Assembly: GCF_014650435.1 (NCBI RefSeq)
Contig: NZ_BMUY01000004.1
Location: 372,001-436,000 of the forward strand
From: Streptomyces tendae
GTDB lineage: Bacteria > Actinomycetota > Actinomycetes > Streptomycetales > Streptomycetaceae
Direction: 5' to 3'
Length of the DNA stretch: 64,000 nucleotides
Of this stretch, positions 52,301 through 60,777 are shown in pieces. Positions within the stretch are counted from its first letter, which is position 1; every line of letters begins with the position of its first letter. The position numbers and the translations under genes are program-made. The notes under the pieces were generated by a model, which made no database searches, was not told the DNA's origin, and saw only the letters and a list, made by a program, of their open reading frames with translations.

Positions 52301-53629
52301 TCAGCAGTCCTGCCAGAGCCGGGTCATCACCCGCACCCCGAACCGCAGTCCCTCCAGCGGCACCCGCTCGTCGACGCCGTGGAAGAGCCGCCCGTAGTCG
52401 AGGTCGTGGGGCAGCTTCAGGCCCTTGAAGCCGAAGCAGCGGATGTCCAGCTTGGTGAATGCCTTGGCGTCGGTGCCGCCCGGGTTGCAGTACGGCACGG
52501 GATGGCCGTCCGGGTCCTCGGCTCGTACGGCGGCGCACATGGCGTCGACGAGGGGGCCGTCGAAGGCGGTCTCCATCGCGATGTCGTGGTTGACCCACTC
52601 CCGGGACACCGAGGGCAGGAGCAGGGCGTCGATGGTGTCGATCAGCTCCTGCTCGTGCCCCGGCAGGAAGCGGCCGTCGACGCGGGCGGTGGCCCGGCCC
52701 GGGATGACGTTGGTCTGGTAGCCCGCGGTGAACATGGTCGGGTTGGCCGAGTTGCGCAGCACGACCTGCATGAAGTCGGCCACGTGTCCGAGCTTGGCCA
52801 GTTCGGCGTCCAGGTCCTCGGCGTCGAGGTCGAGGTCGACCCCCTGGAGGCGGGCCGCCTCGGCGAGCAGGGCGCGCACCGGCTCGATCAGCCGGACGGG
52901 GAAGGTGTGGCGCCCGATGCGGGTGAGCGACTCGGCCAGGTCGGTGACCGCGTTCTCGTCGTTCGGGGAGGACCCGTGCCCGGCGCGCCCTGCGGCCGTC
53001 AGCTCCATCCAGGCCATGCCGCGCTGGGCGTTCTCGATCGGGTAGAGGCGCCGGGTGTCGTCCAGCGCGTAGCTGAAGCCGCCGCCCTCGCCGATCGCCT
53101 CGGTGACGCCCGCGAACAGCTCGGGCCGGTGCTCCACCAGCCAGTGGGCACCGAACTTGCCGCCCGCCTCCTCGTCGGCGAGGAAGGCGAGGACGATCTC
53201 GCGGGCGGGCCGGGTGCCGGTGCGGGCGAAGTGCCTGGCGGTGGCCAGCATGACGGCCACCGTGTCCTTCATGTCGATCGCGCCGCGGCCCCACAGGTAC
53301 CCGTCCCGGATCTCCCCGGAGAACGGCGGCACCCGCCACTCGGCCGCGTCGGCCGGTACGACGTCCAGGTGGCCGTGGACCAGCAGGGCGCCGCGGGAGG
53401 TGTCGGCGCCGGGGATGCGGGCGACGACGTTGGCGCGGCCCGGGGCGCTCTCCACCAGCTCGGAGGGGATTCCGGCCTCGGCGAGGCGGGCCACGACCCA
53501 GTCGGCGCAGGCCCGCTCGTCGCTGGTGGGGTTGGAGGTGTCGAAGCGGATCAGCTCCGCGCACAGGTCGACGACCTCCCGCTGCGCCTCCTCGGAGGCC
53601 GGGACGGTTGCGGGTGCGGTGGTGCTCAC
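52301..53629 (-). CDS. M20 family metallopeptidase/amidohydrolase
   Basis: The 442-residue enzyme is an ArgE/DapE/ACY1/CPG2-type zinc hydrolase. Metal ligands are in LVHGHLDVVPA and WGRGAIDMKDTV; the catalytic base is in FLADEEAGG, and a later FHGVDERVPLE gives another ligand. A dimerisation lid lies in the middle. It cleaves N-acyl or peptide bonds of a small substrate in the cytoplasm. The GTG start overlaps the permease stop (GTGA), so it is the last gene of the DUF1177-permease-M20 operon and probably finishes degradation of the imported compound. TAGGAGCACC precedes the start. Confidence 0.92.
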   Translation of the reverse strand: MSTTAPATVPASEEAQREVVDLCAELIRFDTSNPTSDERACADWVVARLAEAGIPSELVESAPGRANVVARIPGADTSRGALLVHGHLDVVPADAAEWRVPPFSGEIRDGYLWGRGAIDMKDTVAVMLATARHFARTGTRPAREIVLAFLADEEAGGKFGAHWLVEHRPELFAGVTEAIGEGGGFSYALDDTRRLYPIENAQRGMAWMELTAAGRAGHGSSPNDENAVTDLAESLTRIGRHTFPVRLIEPVRALLAEAARLQGVDLDLDAEDLDAELAKLGHVADFMQVVLRNSANPTMFTAGYQTNVIPGRATARVDGRFLPGHEQELIDTIDALLLPSVSREWVNHDIAMETAFDGPLVDAMCAAVRAEDPDGHPVPYCNPGGTDAKAFTKLDIRCFGFKGLKLPHDLDYGRLFHGVDERVPLEGLRFGVRVMTRLWQDC

Positions 53630-55026
53630 GGTGCTCCTACGGTGGCCGTGCCGGAGGCGGCCGGGGTGGGTTCGGTGGTGTCGTCCAGGGCCGTGGTGCC
53701 GTACGTCCTGATCCAGCCGGCGAGGCCGAGGACGCAGTAGAGGACGAAGGCGGTCAGCAGCGAGTTCAGGGCGGGGATGCCGCCGTCGTAGAACTTGCCG
53801 ACGCAGAAGGCGGCCGCCCAGATGACCAGGGACATGGGCACCCAGGTCGGTGACGTGGCGGGCAGGGTCTCCGCGTCGCGGGTGGCGTCCAGGGGTGCCC
53901 GCATGCGGCGCACCACCCAGTACTCGGCGACGATGATGCCGCCCACCGGCGGGATGGCGACGCCCAGCACGGACAGGAAGTCGGTGAAGTGGGTCATGAT
54001 GCCGACGGCGGAGAGCAGGGTGCCCGCGATGCCGAGGACGATGGTGACCGCGCCGCGGTGCACGCGCTTGCCGAAGACGACCTGGAAGAAGTTGACGACG
54101 CCGAGCGAGGAGCCGTACAGGTTCCAGTCGTTGATCTTCGCGGTGGACATCAGGACCACGAGCACGCCGAAGACGCCTGAGGTGGAGAGCACGATCTGGG
54201 AGACCTGCCCGCTGCCGACCATGTGGCCGAGCAGGACGCCGGTCAGGCCGACGATGTACTCGGAGAGGATCATCGACGAGGCGCTCTGCAGGAAGACGTG
54301 GCTGCCCTTGCGGTTGTACCGGGTCATCTCCGGGGAGACGATCGCGCCGGTCATGAAGCCGCCCGCGATGGCGGTCGCGGCGACGGCGAGCGGGATGGTC
54401 TCGCCGGGCGCCGGGGAGTGGATCAGCTCGGAGAACGAGTGGTCGCTCAGCGCGTCGGTGACCGACCAGGCGACCATGGCGAAGAACAGCGGCGTGACGA
54501 TCTTCGCGAAGACGGCCATGTACTTGAAGCCGAAAATGACCAGCACGGTGATGGCGACGCCGGCGGCCGTGCACCACAGCCAGGAGGGGCCGCCGACGAG
54601 CGCGGACACGCTGTCGCCGAAGATCGTGTTCTGTACGCCGAACCAGCCGACGAGGCTGACCGAGATGACCAGGCTGACCAGCGCGGAGCCGTTGCGGCCG
54701 AAGCCCGCCCAACGGGTGAGCAGCGGGGTCGCCAGACCCTCGCGCATGCCCGCGAGGCCGATCGCGAAGATCACGACTTCCAGGATCACCGCGCCGAGGG
54801 TGAAGGCGAGGAAGGCGTCACCGAAGGTCATGCCGACGCCGATGGTGGCGCCGAGGGTGAACTGCGAGATGGAGCCGGACTGGGCGAGCCACTGCAGCAG
54901 CATCGTCCAGAAGCCGAGCCGCTTGTCGCGCGGGACGCGGGAGAGGGCGTAGTCGTCACTGCCCACGGCTCCCGTGGCCGCTTGCGCCGATTGCGCGGCG
55001 GTGTTCTTGTCCATGGCCATGATCAC
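53626..55026 (-). CDS. NCS1 family cytosine/purine-type permease
   Basis: This 466-residue membrane protein has about twelve helices. Family features include WLAQSGSISQFTLGATIGVG near the start and SPEMTRYNRKGSHV in the middle. It is closest in look to the cytosine permease CodB group. Relatives import nucleobases, hydantoins or similar small cyclic amides with Na+ or H+. The GTG start overlaps the DUF1177 stop; ATG 55020 and 55014 follow in frame. The operon context suggests that it imports the substrate of DUF1177 and the M20 enzyme, which need not be a nucleobase. Confidence 0.9.
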   Translation of the reverse strand: MIMAMDKNTAAQSAQAATGAVGSDDYALSRVPRDKRLGFWTMLLQWLAQSGSISQFTLGATIGVGMTFGDAFLAFTLGAVILEVVIFAIGLAGMREGLATPLLTRWAGFGRNGSALVSLVISVSLVGWFGVQNTIFGDSVSALVGGPSWLWCTAAGVAITVLVIFGFKYMAVFAKIVTPLFFAMVAWSVTDALSDHSFSELIHSPAPGETIPLAVAATAIAGGFMTGAIVSPEMTRYNRKGSHVFLQSASSMILSEYIVGLTGVLLGHMVGSGQVSQIVLSTSGVFGVLVVLMSTAKINDWNLYGSSLGVVNFFQVVFGKRVHRGAVTIVLGIAGTLLSAVGIMTHFTDFLSVLGVAIPPVGGIIVAEYWVVRRMRAPLDATRDAETLPATSPTWVPMSLVIWAAAFCVGKFYDGGIPALNSLLTAFVLYCVLGLAGWIRTYGTTALDDTTEPTPAASGTATVGAP

Positions 55027-55976
55027 GACCCCTCGGGTTCGCGGCCGAGGGTCTGCAGCCGGGTCAGCGAGCCGTAACGGGACACGAGGGCGTCGAACTC
55101 CTGGTCGTCGTGGAAGTCGAGCTGTCCGCCGCCGTAGGCCTTCGCGGTCTCGACGGCGAACCGGGCGGCGGCCGCGATGTCGGTCTCGTGGCTGGCGCCC
55201 GTCTGGCAGCCGGGCACCGCCGCCGCGGAGGTGATCGCGAGACCGACCACCGGTGCGGCCGTCGCCGTGGCGGGCTGCAGGATCGAATTGATGTGGTGTA
55301 CACCGTTACCGTACGGGGTGATGTCCTGGGTGGTCACGGGGTACGTGACCAAGGGCTCACCGGTGACCACGGCCAGCAGCTCGCCGAGCCGCTCGCTCAC
55401 CCTGAGCACCCAGCCCTCCTTGACGGTGGGCGACAGGGCGAGGCCCTTGTGGTTGATGATGCGGTTGCCCTTGGTGGTGTCGACGGAGAGCACGGCCTCC
55501 ATCTCGCCGGTGACCTCGTGCCGGTTCATGGTCGCGATGTCGACGGGCGAGTCCATGAAGGGCACCGGGTCGTGCGGTGCGGTCGGGGCGTCCGGGCAGA
55601 TGTGCGTGGCCACGATCACGTCGCCGTCGAGCACGTCGCCCCGGCGCCGCATGTCGAGCAGCTTGGCGGCGGTGGCGAGCGCCGCGACCGCGCCGTCCGC
55701 GTCGGAGACCAGGCCGACGGCCTCCGGGCGCGCCCCGACGCCGCCGAGCCGCCCCACCACGCCGAGCGTCCGCGCGGAACCACCCCGGGTACGGCCGGCC
55801 CGGCCCGGTATCCGTACGAGCACGAAGTCCGTCGAGCCGCGCTCGCCGGTGACGGTGGTGACCTCGGCGCCGGAGCCCTCGGGGCCCGCCACGGAGTCGA
55901 GGTGGGCGGCGACACGCTTGCCGTCGACGTCGGGATCGTCGAGCAGATCCACGAGGTCCAGGACGTACTTCAACAT
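55023..55976 (-). CDS. DUF1177 family protein
   Basis: The 317-residue protein matches my memory of DUF1177: KYVLDLVDLLDDPDV at the start, GRLGGVGARPEAVGLVSDADGA, THICPDAPTAPHDPVPFMDSPV, DTTKGNRIINHKGLALSPTV, ITPYGNGVHHINSILQPATA and PGCQTGASHETDIA. His and Asp residues in the THICPDAP and PHDPVPFM segments could bind metal, so a hydrolase is plausible. No activity is known to me. It is first in an operon with an NCS1 permease and an M20 enzyme, divergent from an IclR regulator. This context suggests a catabolic step on the imported compound. Confidence 0.8.
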   Translation of the reverse strand: MLKYVLDLVDLLDDPDVDGKRVAAHLDSVAGPEGSGAEVTTVTGERGSTDFVLVRIPGRAGRTRGGSARTLGVVGRLGGVGARPEAVGLVSDADGAVAALATAAKLLDMRRRGDVLDGDVIVATHICPDAPTAPHDPVPFMDSPVDIATMNRHEVTGEMEAVLSVDTTKGNRIINHKGLALSPTVKEGWVLRVSERLGELLAVVTGEPLVTYPVTTQDITPYGNGVHHINSILQPATATAAPVVGLAITSAAAVPGCQTGASHETDIAAAARFAVETAKAYGGGQLDFHDDQEFDALVSRYGSLTRLQTLGREPEGS

Positions 55977-56037
55977 GGGCAGTTCTCCTGATCCGCACCG
56001 GGGGCGGTGCTCCCAGCAGGTTCGGGATGGACTAGCG

Positions 56038-56068
56038 TTGTCCGCAACTGTTTCCCGTTATCTGCAAT
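56038..56068. promoter_or_regulatory. Candidate IclR operator: 20-bp-phased direct repeat
   Basis: TTGTCCGCAAC (56038-56048) and TTATCTGCAAT (56058-56068) are related 11-mers exactly two helical turns apart. They lie in the 144-base gap between the DUF1177 operon and the divergent iclR gene. Their phasing suits a dimeric or tetrameric regulator bound to one face. Confidence 0.5.
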
Positions 56069-56120
56069 ACGGGTCTGCATGGTGAGATGCGAGGGTGAGA
56101 AGTGGCTGAGAGGAGCTGTC

Positions 56121-56957
56121 ATGGCCGGTCGCCCGGTTGAACCCGTGGACCGCAGGACGCCGGCCGGGGCGCTGCAGACCGTCGACCGCGCCCTGCTGGT
56201 GCTGCTGGCGTTCGAGCGCACCCGCCCGGACTGGGGCGTCACCGAGATCGCCGCCGAGTTCGGCTGGGACACCTCGGTCGCGCAGCGGCTGCTGTCCACC
56301 CTCGCGGGCCGCGGTTTCCTGGTCTCCGACCCCGCGACCCGCCGCTACCGGATCGGCCCGGCCGCCCTGCGCCTGGGCCGCCTGTGGGAGCGTTCGGGCT
56401 CACTGGAGCTGCTCGCGGAACCGGTGCTGCAGGAGCTGCGGGCGGCGACCGGCGACACGGTGCTCTTCTGCCTGCCCGACAGCTTCCACATGCGCTGTGT
56501 CGCGGCCGTCGAGGGCGAGGAGGGGCCGCTGCGCTACTACCCGCTGGTCGGCGAGCTGTACCCGGCGCACGCGGGCGCCACCAGCAAGTCCTTCTACGCC
56601 TTCCTGCCCGACGAGCAGCGCCACCGGCTCTTCCGCGGGCGTCCGATGGCGCGCTTCACCGAGCGCACGGTCACCGACCCCGATCAGCTGGAGCGCGAGT
56701 TCCGCACCGTCCGCGCTCAGGGCTACGCGTGGACGGTCGGCGAGTACGACGCCGGCATCGGCACGGTCGCCATGCCGGTGTTCCTCGGCTCGGAGCCCTA
56801 CGGCAGCCTCAGCCTCGGCGCCGCCAAGGAGCGCTTCCCCGAGGGACCCGAGGACCGTCTCGAGACGCTGCGCCGCGCCGCCCGGCTGCTGGAGCAGCGC
56901 CTGACCCACCCGCCCCAGCACCACCGGCGCCCGCGCGCGCCCCGTAGTACGTCCTGA
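56121..56957 (+). CDS. IclR family transcriptional regulator
   Basis: The 278-residue protein has an N-terminal winged helix (about 20-80; LQTVDRALLVLLAFE, VTEIAAEFGWDTSVAQRLLSTLAGRGFL) and a C-terminal GAF-like effector domain (about 95-255; YPAHAGATSKSFYAFLP, GEYDAGIGTVAMPVF). AGAGGAG precedes the ATG. It is divergent from the DUF1177 operon and 37 bases ahead of the dipeptidase gene, so it probably controls both in response to the catabolic substrate. Confidence 0.93.
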   Translation: MAGRPVEPVDRRTPAGALQTVDRALLVLLAFERTRPDWGVTEIAAEFGWDTSVAQRLLSTLAGRGFLVSDPATRRYRIGPAALRLGRLWERSGSLELLAEPVLQELRAATGDTVLFCLPDSFHMRCVAAVEGEEGPLRYYPLVGELYPAHAGATSKSFYAFLPDEQRHRLFRGRPMARFTERTVTDPDQLEREFRTVRAQGYAWTVGEYDAGIGTVAMPVFLGSEPYGSLSLGAAKERFPEGPEDRLETLRRAARLLEQRLTHPPQHHRRPRAPRSTS

Positions 56958-56994
56958 CGCACCACCGATCCACCCCGTCGACGAGGAAGAACCC

Positions 56995-57726
56995 GTGAAC
57001 CTCCTGCTCCTGTCCAACTCCACCCAGCACGGCCGCGGCTACCTGGAACACGCCCTCGACACCGTGACCGGCTTCCTGCCCGCCGGCGCCCGGCTGGCCT
57101 TCGTCCCGTACGCGCTGGCCGACCACGACACCTACACCGCGCGGGTCCGGGGCGCGCTCGCCGACGCCGGGATCGACGTACGGGGGGTGCACGAGGGCGG
57201 CGACCCGCTCGCCCGGCTCGACGAGGCGGACGCCGTGTTCGTGGGCGGCGGCAACTCCTTCCGGCTGCTCTCCGCGCTGTACCGGACGGGGCTGCGAGAG
57301 GCGCTGATCAAGGCCGTGCGCGGTGGGCTGCCGTACATGGGGGCCAGCGCCGGGACCAACATGGCGGCGCCCTCACTGCGCACCACCAACGACATGCCGA
57401 TCGTCGAGCCGCCGTCCTTCGAGACGCTGGGCCTGGTGCCGTTCCAGATCAACCCGCACTACCTGGACCCGGACCCCGGCTCGACGCACAAGGGTGAGAC
57501 CCGCGAGGAGCGGCTGCGGGAGTTCCTGGAGGAGAACGACGTGCCCGTGCTGGGCCTGCGGGAGGGTTCCTGGCTGCGGGTCGAGGGCGACCGGGCGGTG
57601 CTCGGCGGCGAGCGGGACGCCCGGCTGTTCCGGCGGGGCACGGCCCCGCGCGAGCTGGCGGTGGGCTCGGACCTGTCGGAACTGCTGGACGTACGGGGCG
57701 AGTTCGACACCAGCACCCGCTCCTGA
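56995..57726 (+). CDS. pepE: Dipeptidase E-like serine peptidase (family S51)
   Basis: This 243-residue cytoplasmic enzyme has the S51 fold, with the nucleophile Ser in MGASAGTNMA and a preceding FVGGGNSFRLL that forms the oxyanion region. INPHYLDPD is also conserved. PepE cuts dipeptides with N-terminal Asp. It follows iclR closely (37 bases) and is probably in the same transcript, which ties an Asp-X or Asp-like amide to the DUF1177 pathway. GTG is the start, with GAGGAAG upstream. Confidence 0.9.
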   Translation: MNLLLLSNSTQHGRGYLEHALDTVTGFLPAGARLAFVPYALADHDTYTARVRGALADAGIDVRGVHEGGDPLARLDEADAVFVGGGNSFRLLSALYRTGLREALIKAVRGGLPYMGASAGTNMAAPSLRTTNDMPIVEPPSFETLGLVPFQINPHYLDPDPGSTHKGETREERLREFLEENDVPVLGLREGSWLRVEGDRAVLGGERDARLFRRGTAPRELAVGSDLSELLDVRGEFDTSTRS

Positions 57727-57734
57727 GCGCACGC

Positions 57735-57772
57735 GGCGACGCCGGAGGCCCGTGCGGGTCTCCGGCGTCGCC
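57735..57772. terminator. Bidirectional terminator between pepE and the tetrulose operon
   Basis: GGCGACGCCGGAG pairs (13 bp) with 57760-57772, and four more inner pairs (one G-T) leave a four-base loop. It lies between two convergent genes, nine bases after the pepE stop codon. Confidence 0.88.
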
Positions 57773-57784
57773 CGTAGGAGTGGG

Positions 57785-58660
57785 TCAGCGCTTGATCTCC
57801 TTGATCTTCAGCATGCGCGTGATGACCTTGTCCAGCTCCTCGTCGTCGAAGACCTTCTTCCAGTCCTCGCGCACGATGGACTCACGGCCGTAGTCCATCG
57901 CGATCAGGCAGGCGTCCGAGAAGGGGTTGGAGCCCTTCAGGGTGTTGGCGAGGGCCACCTGGGTGTGGCCGAGCAGCATCGCGCGGGCCGCCTTCTCGGG
58001 GACGCCGACGGTGTGGACGGTCTCGTGCAGGGCCTCGGTCAGCAGGGCGCCGACCATGCAGGCGATGGTCTCGACGAGGGTCGGCTCCAGCACGGCGAGC
58101 TGCTTCACGGTGACCCAGTGGACGTCGACGACCGGGGCGTACATGACGCGGATGACGGAGTCGGCGAGTTCCTGCTTGGCCGCGTCCCCGCCCTCGTAGG
58201 CGGCGACGACCTCCTGCGGGGCGGCGATGCCGCCGAAGGTGTCCTGCCACTCCTCCTTGGTGGTGCGCTCCAGGAACACCGAGGGGTGGCAGGGGTGGGC
58301 GCAGGCGTAGTAGATGTCCTCGCGGGCGAAGAGCAGACCGGCGTAGGCGGCGGCCGGGTCGAGGGTGAGGACGACGGTGCCCGGCTTCATGAGCGGCACG
58401 AGTTCCTCGGAGACCTTGCCGAGGACCACGTCGGGCACGGCGAGGATGACGACGTCCGCCTCGGCCGCGGCGGCGGCGGACTCGGTCAGTTCGCGGCCGA
58501 GGCCGCGGATCAGCTCCTGGCCCCTGGGCGACGCCTCGCTGAAGAGGACCCGGAAGTCGCTGTCGACCAGGTTGTTGGAGACACGCTGGCCCATCTTGCC
58601 GGCGGCCCCGATGACGGCGACGGTCTGCACGTCGGCGCGGGTCTGGATCTCGGTGGCCAT
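57785..58660 (-). CDS. apnO: D-apionate oxidoisomerase-like dehydrogenase (PGDH family)
   Basis: The 291-residue protein has an N-terminal NAD-binding Rossmann domain (VAVIGAAGKMGQRVSNNL) and a C-terminal 6-phosphogluconate-dehydrogenase-like helical domain (YYACAHPCHPSVFLE, GSNPFSDACLIAMDYGRESI). Enzymes of this family named ApnO oxidise and rearrange D-apionate to 3-oxo-isoapionate. It is last in a six-gene operon whose other members convert the product to D-erythrose 4-phosphate, which supports this role. The start overlaps the previous stop by one base (TAATG) and has GAGGAG upstream. The assignment rests on family and context; some other C4-C5 sugar acid substrate is possible. Confidence 0.78.
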   Translation of the reverse strand: MATEIQTRADVQTVAVIGAAGKMGQRVSNNLVDSDFRVLFSEASPRGQELIRGLGRELTESAAAAAEADVVILAVPDVVLGKVSEELVPLMKPGTVVLTLDPAAAYAGLLFAREDIYYACAHPCHPSVFLERTTKEEWQDTFGGIAAPQEVVAAYEGGDAAKQELADSVIRVMYAPVVDVHWVTVKQLAVLEPTLVETIACMVGALLTEALHETVHTVGVPEKAARAMLLGHTQVALANTLKGSNPFSDACLIAMDYGRESIVREDWKKVFDDEELDKVITRMLKIKEIKR

Positions 58661-59460
58661 TACTTGCTCCTCAGGAGGGTGTTGATGCTGTGCTGCGTCC
58701 ACTGGTGTTCGAGCCGGGCGGTGGCGTCGTAGCCCTCGTCCTGCCACGGGAGCCAGTGCTCCACGATCTCGTTGATGCCGCGGTCCCCCGGACCCACTGC
58801 GGCGATCATGGCGTCGTAGTCCAGGAGGCCCTCGCCGAGCGGGCAGCCCGCGTAGGTGAAGCCGACCCAGCCGTCGCGGCGGGTGAAGGCGAAGTCCTTG
58901 ACGTGGATGTTGACCACGTACGGCGCGGTGGCGGCCACCACGTCGGCGGGGCGTTCCAGCCGGGCGACGCTGTTGCCGGGGTCGAGGACGATGCCGAGGT
59001 GCGGGTCGTCGACGGCGCGTACGACGCTCACCAGGTCGTCGGTGGCGACCTGCTCGTAGGTCTCCAGGCCGAGGGTGACGCCCGCGGCGGCGTAGCGGGG
59101 CACGGCCTCCTTCAGGAGGGTCACGGCCTCGGTGGTGTCCGGGCGGTGATCGGCCGTGTTGAGCATGGAGCGGACCAGGGTCACGCCCAGCTCGCCCGCC
59201 AGGTCGAGGTACGTGAGCAGGTGGTCGGGGCGGATGCCGCGGGTGCCGAGTTCGAGGGCCAGGCCGAGGTCGGCGGCGGTGTCGCGGAGGTCGGCGAGCC
59301 GCGCGCGGTCGTAGCTCTCGATCGGCGCGTAGTCGCAGATCTGGAAGACCTGGCCGCCCAGCTCCGCCGTGTCGCGGAGCATGTCCGGCAGCCCCATCGG
59401 CTCGGGGGCGCGGGCCGAGAGACGCCAGAAGTAGGCGTAGGTGCTGATGCCGTACGCCAT
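58660..59460 (-). CDS. oiaC: 3-oxo-isoapionate decarboxylase-like TIM-barrel protein
   Basis: This 266-residue xylose-isomerase-like (AP endonuclease 2 type) barrel shows the metal ligands expected of the fold: Glu in LGLETYEQ, Asp in VLDPGNS, His in NIHVKDF and Glu in NEIVEHWLP. OiaC of this family decarboxylates 3-oxo-isoapionate to L-erythrulose. Beside a PGDH-type enzyme and a full L-erythrulose pathway, that role fits well. A sugar-phosphate isomerase (EryC-like) is the alternative. Its ATG overlaps the TPI-type stop (TGATG). Confidence 0.72.
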   Translation of the reverse strand: MAYGISTYAYFWRLSARAPEPMGLPDMLRDTAELGGQVFQICDYAPIESYDRARLADLRDTAADLGLALELGTRGIRPDHLLTYLDLAGELGVTLVRSMLNTADHRPDTTEAVTLLKEAVPRYAAAGVTLGLETYEQVATDDLVSVVRAVDDPHLGIVLDPGNSVARLERPADVVAATAPYVVNIHVKDFAFTRRDGWVGFTYAGCPLGEGLLDYDAMIAAVGPGDRGINEIVEHWLPWQDEGYDATARLEHQWTQHSINTLLRSK

Positions 59461-60239
59461 CACGCCACCGCCGCCGGGGCCGGGGAGCGGATCTCGTCGA
59501 GGATCGCCTCGACGTTCGCCGGGTCGTGGGCGAAGCGGCCGAGGAACAGGCCCTCGGCGGTGCCGGCCAGGCGGGTCAGCAGGCCGGGGCCCGCGCTGCC
59601 GCCGTAGATGACGGTGGAACCGGCGTGCCGGGGGTGGGAGTCGAGCCAGCCGCGCAGGGCGGTGCAGACGGTGGCGATGTGGTCGGCGGAGGCGGGCTCG
59701 GGGGCGCCGATGGCCCACTGCGGCTCGTAGGCGAGGACGACCGCGCCCGAAAGGCCGCCGAGCAGCCGTTCCGCCTCGGCGACCGTGCGGGATGCTGCGT
59801 CGGCCGGGTCGGCCGCGTCGCGTTCGCCGACGCACAGGACGGGGGTGAGGCCGTTGCGCAGGGCGGCGGCGGTCTTGGCGGCGACGACGGTGTCGCCCTC
59901 GCCGTACAGGCGGCGGCGCTCGGCGTGGCCGACCTCGGCGTAGCGGCAGCCGATCTCCTTGAGGACCGGGCCGCCGACCTCGCCGGTGTAGGGGCCGCTG
60001 TCCTCGGTGGCGATGTCCTGGGCGCCCAGCGCCACGCCGTAGGGGGCGAGGATCCCGGTGGTGGGGACCAGGGCCGGGAAGGTGGGCAGGACGAAGAGGC
60101 GGGCGGAGCCGGAGGTGACGGCGGGGTGCCGTTCGGCGAGGGCGGCGATCCGGCGGGACCAGTTGAGCGTCTGGTGGTGGCCGAAGTACATCTTGAGGCT
60201 CACCCCCAGCAGCACGGGGGACGGTGCGGGCGCGGGCAT
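59460..60239 (-). CDS. lerI: L-erythrulose-1-phosphate isomerase, TPI family
   Basis: The 259-residue protein is a triosephosphate isomerase relative with catalytic Lys in GVSLKMYFG, His in AEVGHAERRR and Glu in LAYEPQWAIG. The usual WKMN signature is changed to SLKMY, as expected for the EryH/LerI branch that turns L-erythrulose 1-phosphate into D-erythrulose 4-phosphate. It sits directly between RpiB-type and TIM-barrel genes in one overlapping operon, so glycolysis is not its job. The start overlaps the RpiB-type stop (TGATG). Confidence 0.85.
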   Translation of the reverse strand: MPAPAPSPVLLGVSLKMYFGHHQTLNWSRRIAALAERHPAVTSGSARLFVLPTFPALVPTTGILAPYGVALGAQDIATEDSGPYTGEVGGPVLKEIGCRYAEVGHAERRRLYGEGDTVVAAKTAAALRNGLTPVLCVGERDAADPADAASRTVAEAERLLGGLSGAVVLAYEPQWAIGAPEPASADHIATVCTALRGWLDSHPRHAGSTVIYGGSAGPGLLTRLAGTAEGLFLGRFAHDPANVEAILDEIRSPAPAAVA

Positions 60240-60766
60240 CAGGCTGCCGCCCCGCCGTCGGCCGCGCTCGCGTCGGCGGTGCCAGGGTTCACCGCGGCCA
60301 CGTCGTCGGCGGTCTCGTAGTCGCTCATCAGCTGGACCTTGGCGGCCGACGCCGAGCTCTCGTCGAAGCGGTAGGTGAGCCACTCGGCGGCCAGGCGGCG
60401 GGCGAGTTCGAGGCCGACGACGCGCTGGCCGAAGGTGAGGACCTGGGCGTTGTTGGAGAGGATCGCCCGCTCGACGGAGAAGGAGTCGTGGGCGGTGACG
60501 GCCCGGATGCCCCTGACCTTGTTGGCGGCGATGGCGACGCCGAGGCCGGTGCCGCACACCAGCAGGGCGCGGTCGGCTTCACCCCTGGCCACCATCTCGG
60601 CGGCGGCGATGGCCACCTTGGGGTAGGCGGTGTGGCCGTCCGCGTCGACGCCGACGTCGGTGACCTCGGCGACCAGGGCGCTGCCGCGCAGGTCCTGCTT
60701 GAGGGCTTCCTTGTACTGGTGGCCGGCGTCGTCGGAGCCGACGACGATGCGGAGCTTGTCGGTCAT
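60239..60766 (-). CDS. derI: D-erythrulose-4-phosphate isomerase, RpiB family
   Basis: This 175-residue RpiB-type isomerase has the active-site Cys in [17 protein letters not shown] and the phosphate-binding SDDAGHQYK segment. Members placed in erythritol or erythrulose operons (DerI/EryI) convert D-erythrulose 4-phosphate to D-erythrose 4-phosphate, which enters the pentose phosphate pathway. Its Ala- and Asp-rich tail (about 150-175) is longer than in housekeeping RpiB. It starts 11 bases after the kinase gene. Confidence 0.87.
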   Translation of the reverse strand: MTDKLRIVVGSDDAGHQYKEALKQDLRGSALVAEVTDVGVDADGHTAYPKVAIAAAEMVARGEADRALLVCGTGLGVAIAANKVRGIRAVTAHDSFSVERAILSNNAQVLTFGQRVVGLELARRLAAEWLTYRFDESSASAAKVQLMSDYETADDVAAVNPGTADASAADGGAAA

Positions 60767-60777
60767 GGCGGGTTTCC

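Noticed and set aside
55023..55976. Cyanuric acid/barbiturate ring-opening hydrolase (AtzD type), suggested by the neighbouring NCS1 permease
   Set aside because: The sequence lacks the threefold repeat with Ser-Lys pairs of that family and instead matches DUF1177 along its length.
60239..60766. Housekeeping ribose-5-phosphate isomerase
   Set aside because: It is embedded in an overlapping operon with a TPI relative and a DhaKL-type kinase, the known setting for erythrulose-phosphate isomerases. A secondary ribose activity is still possible.
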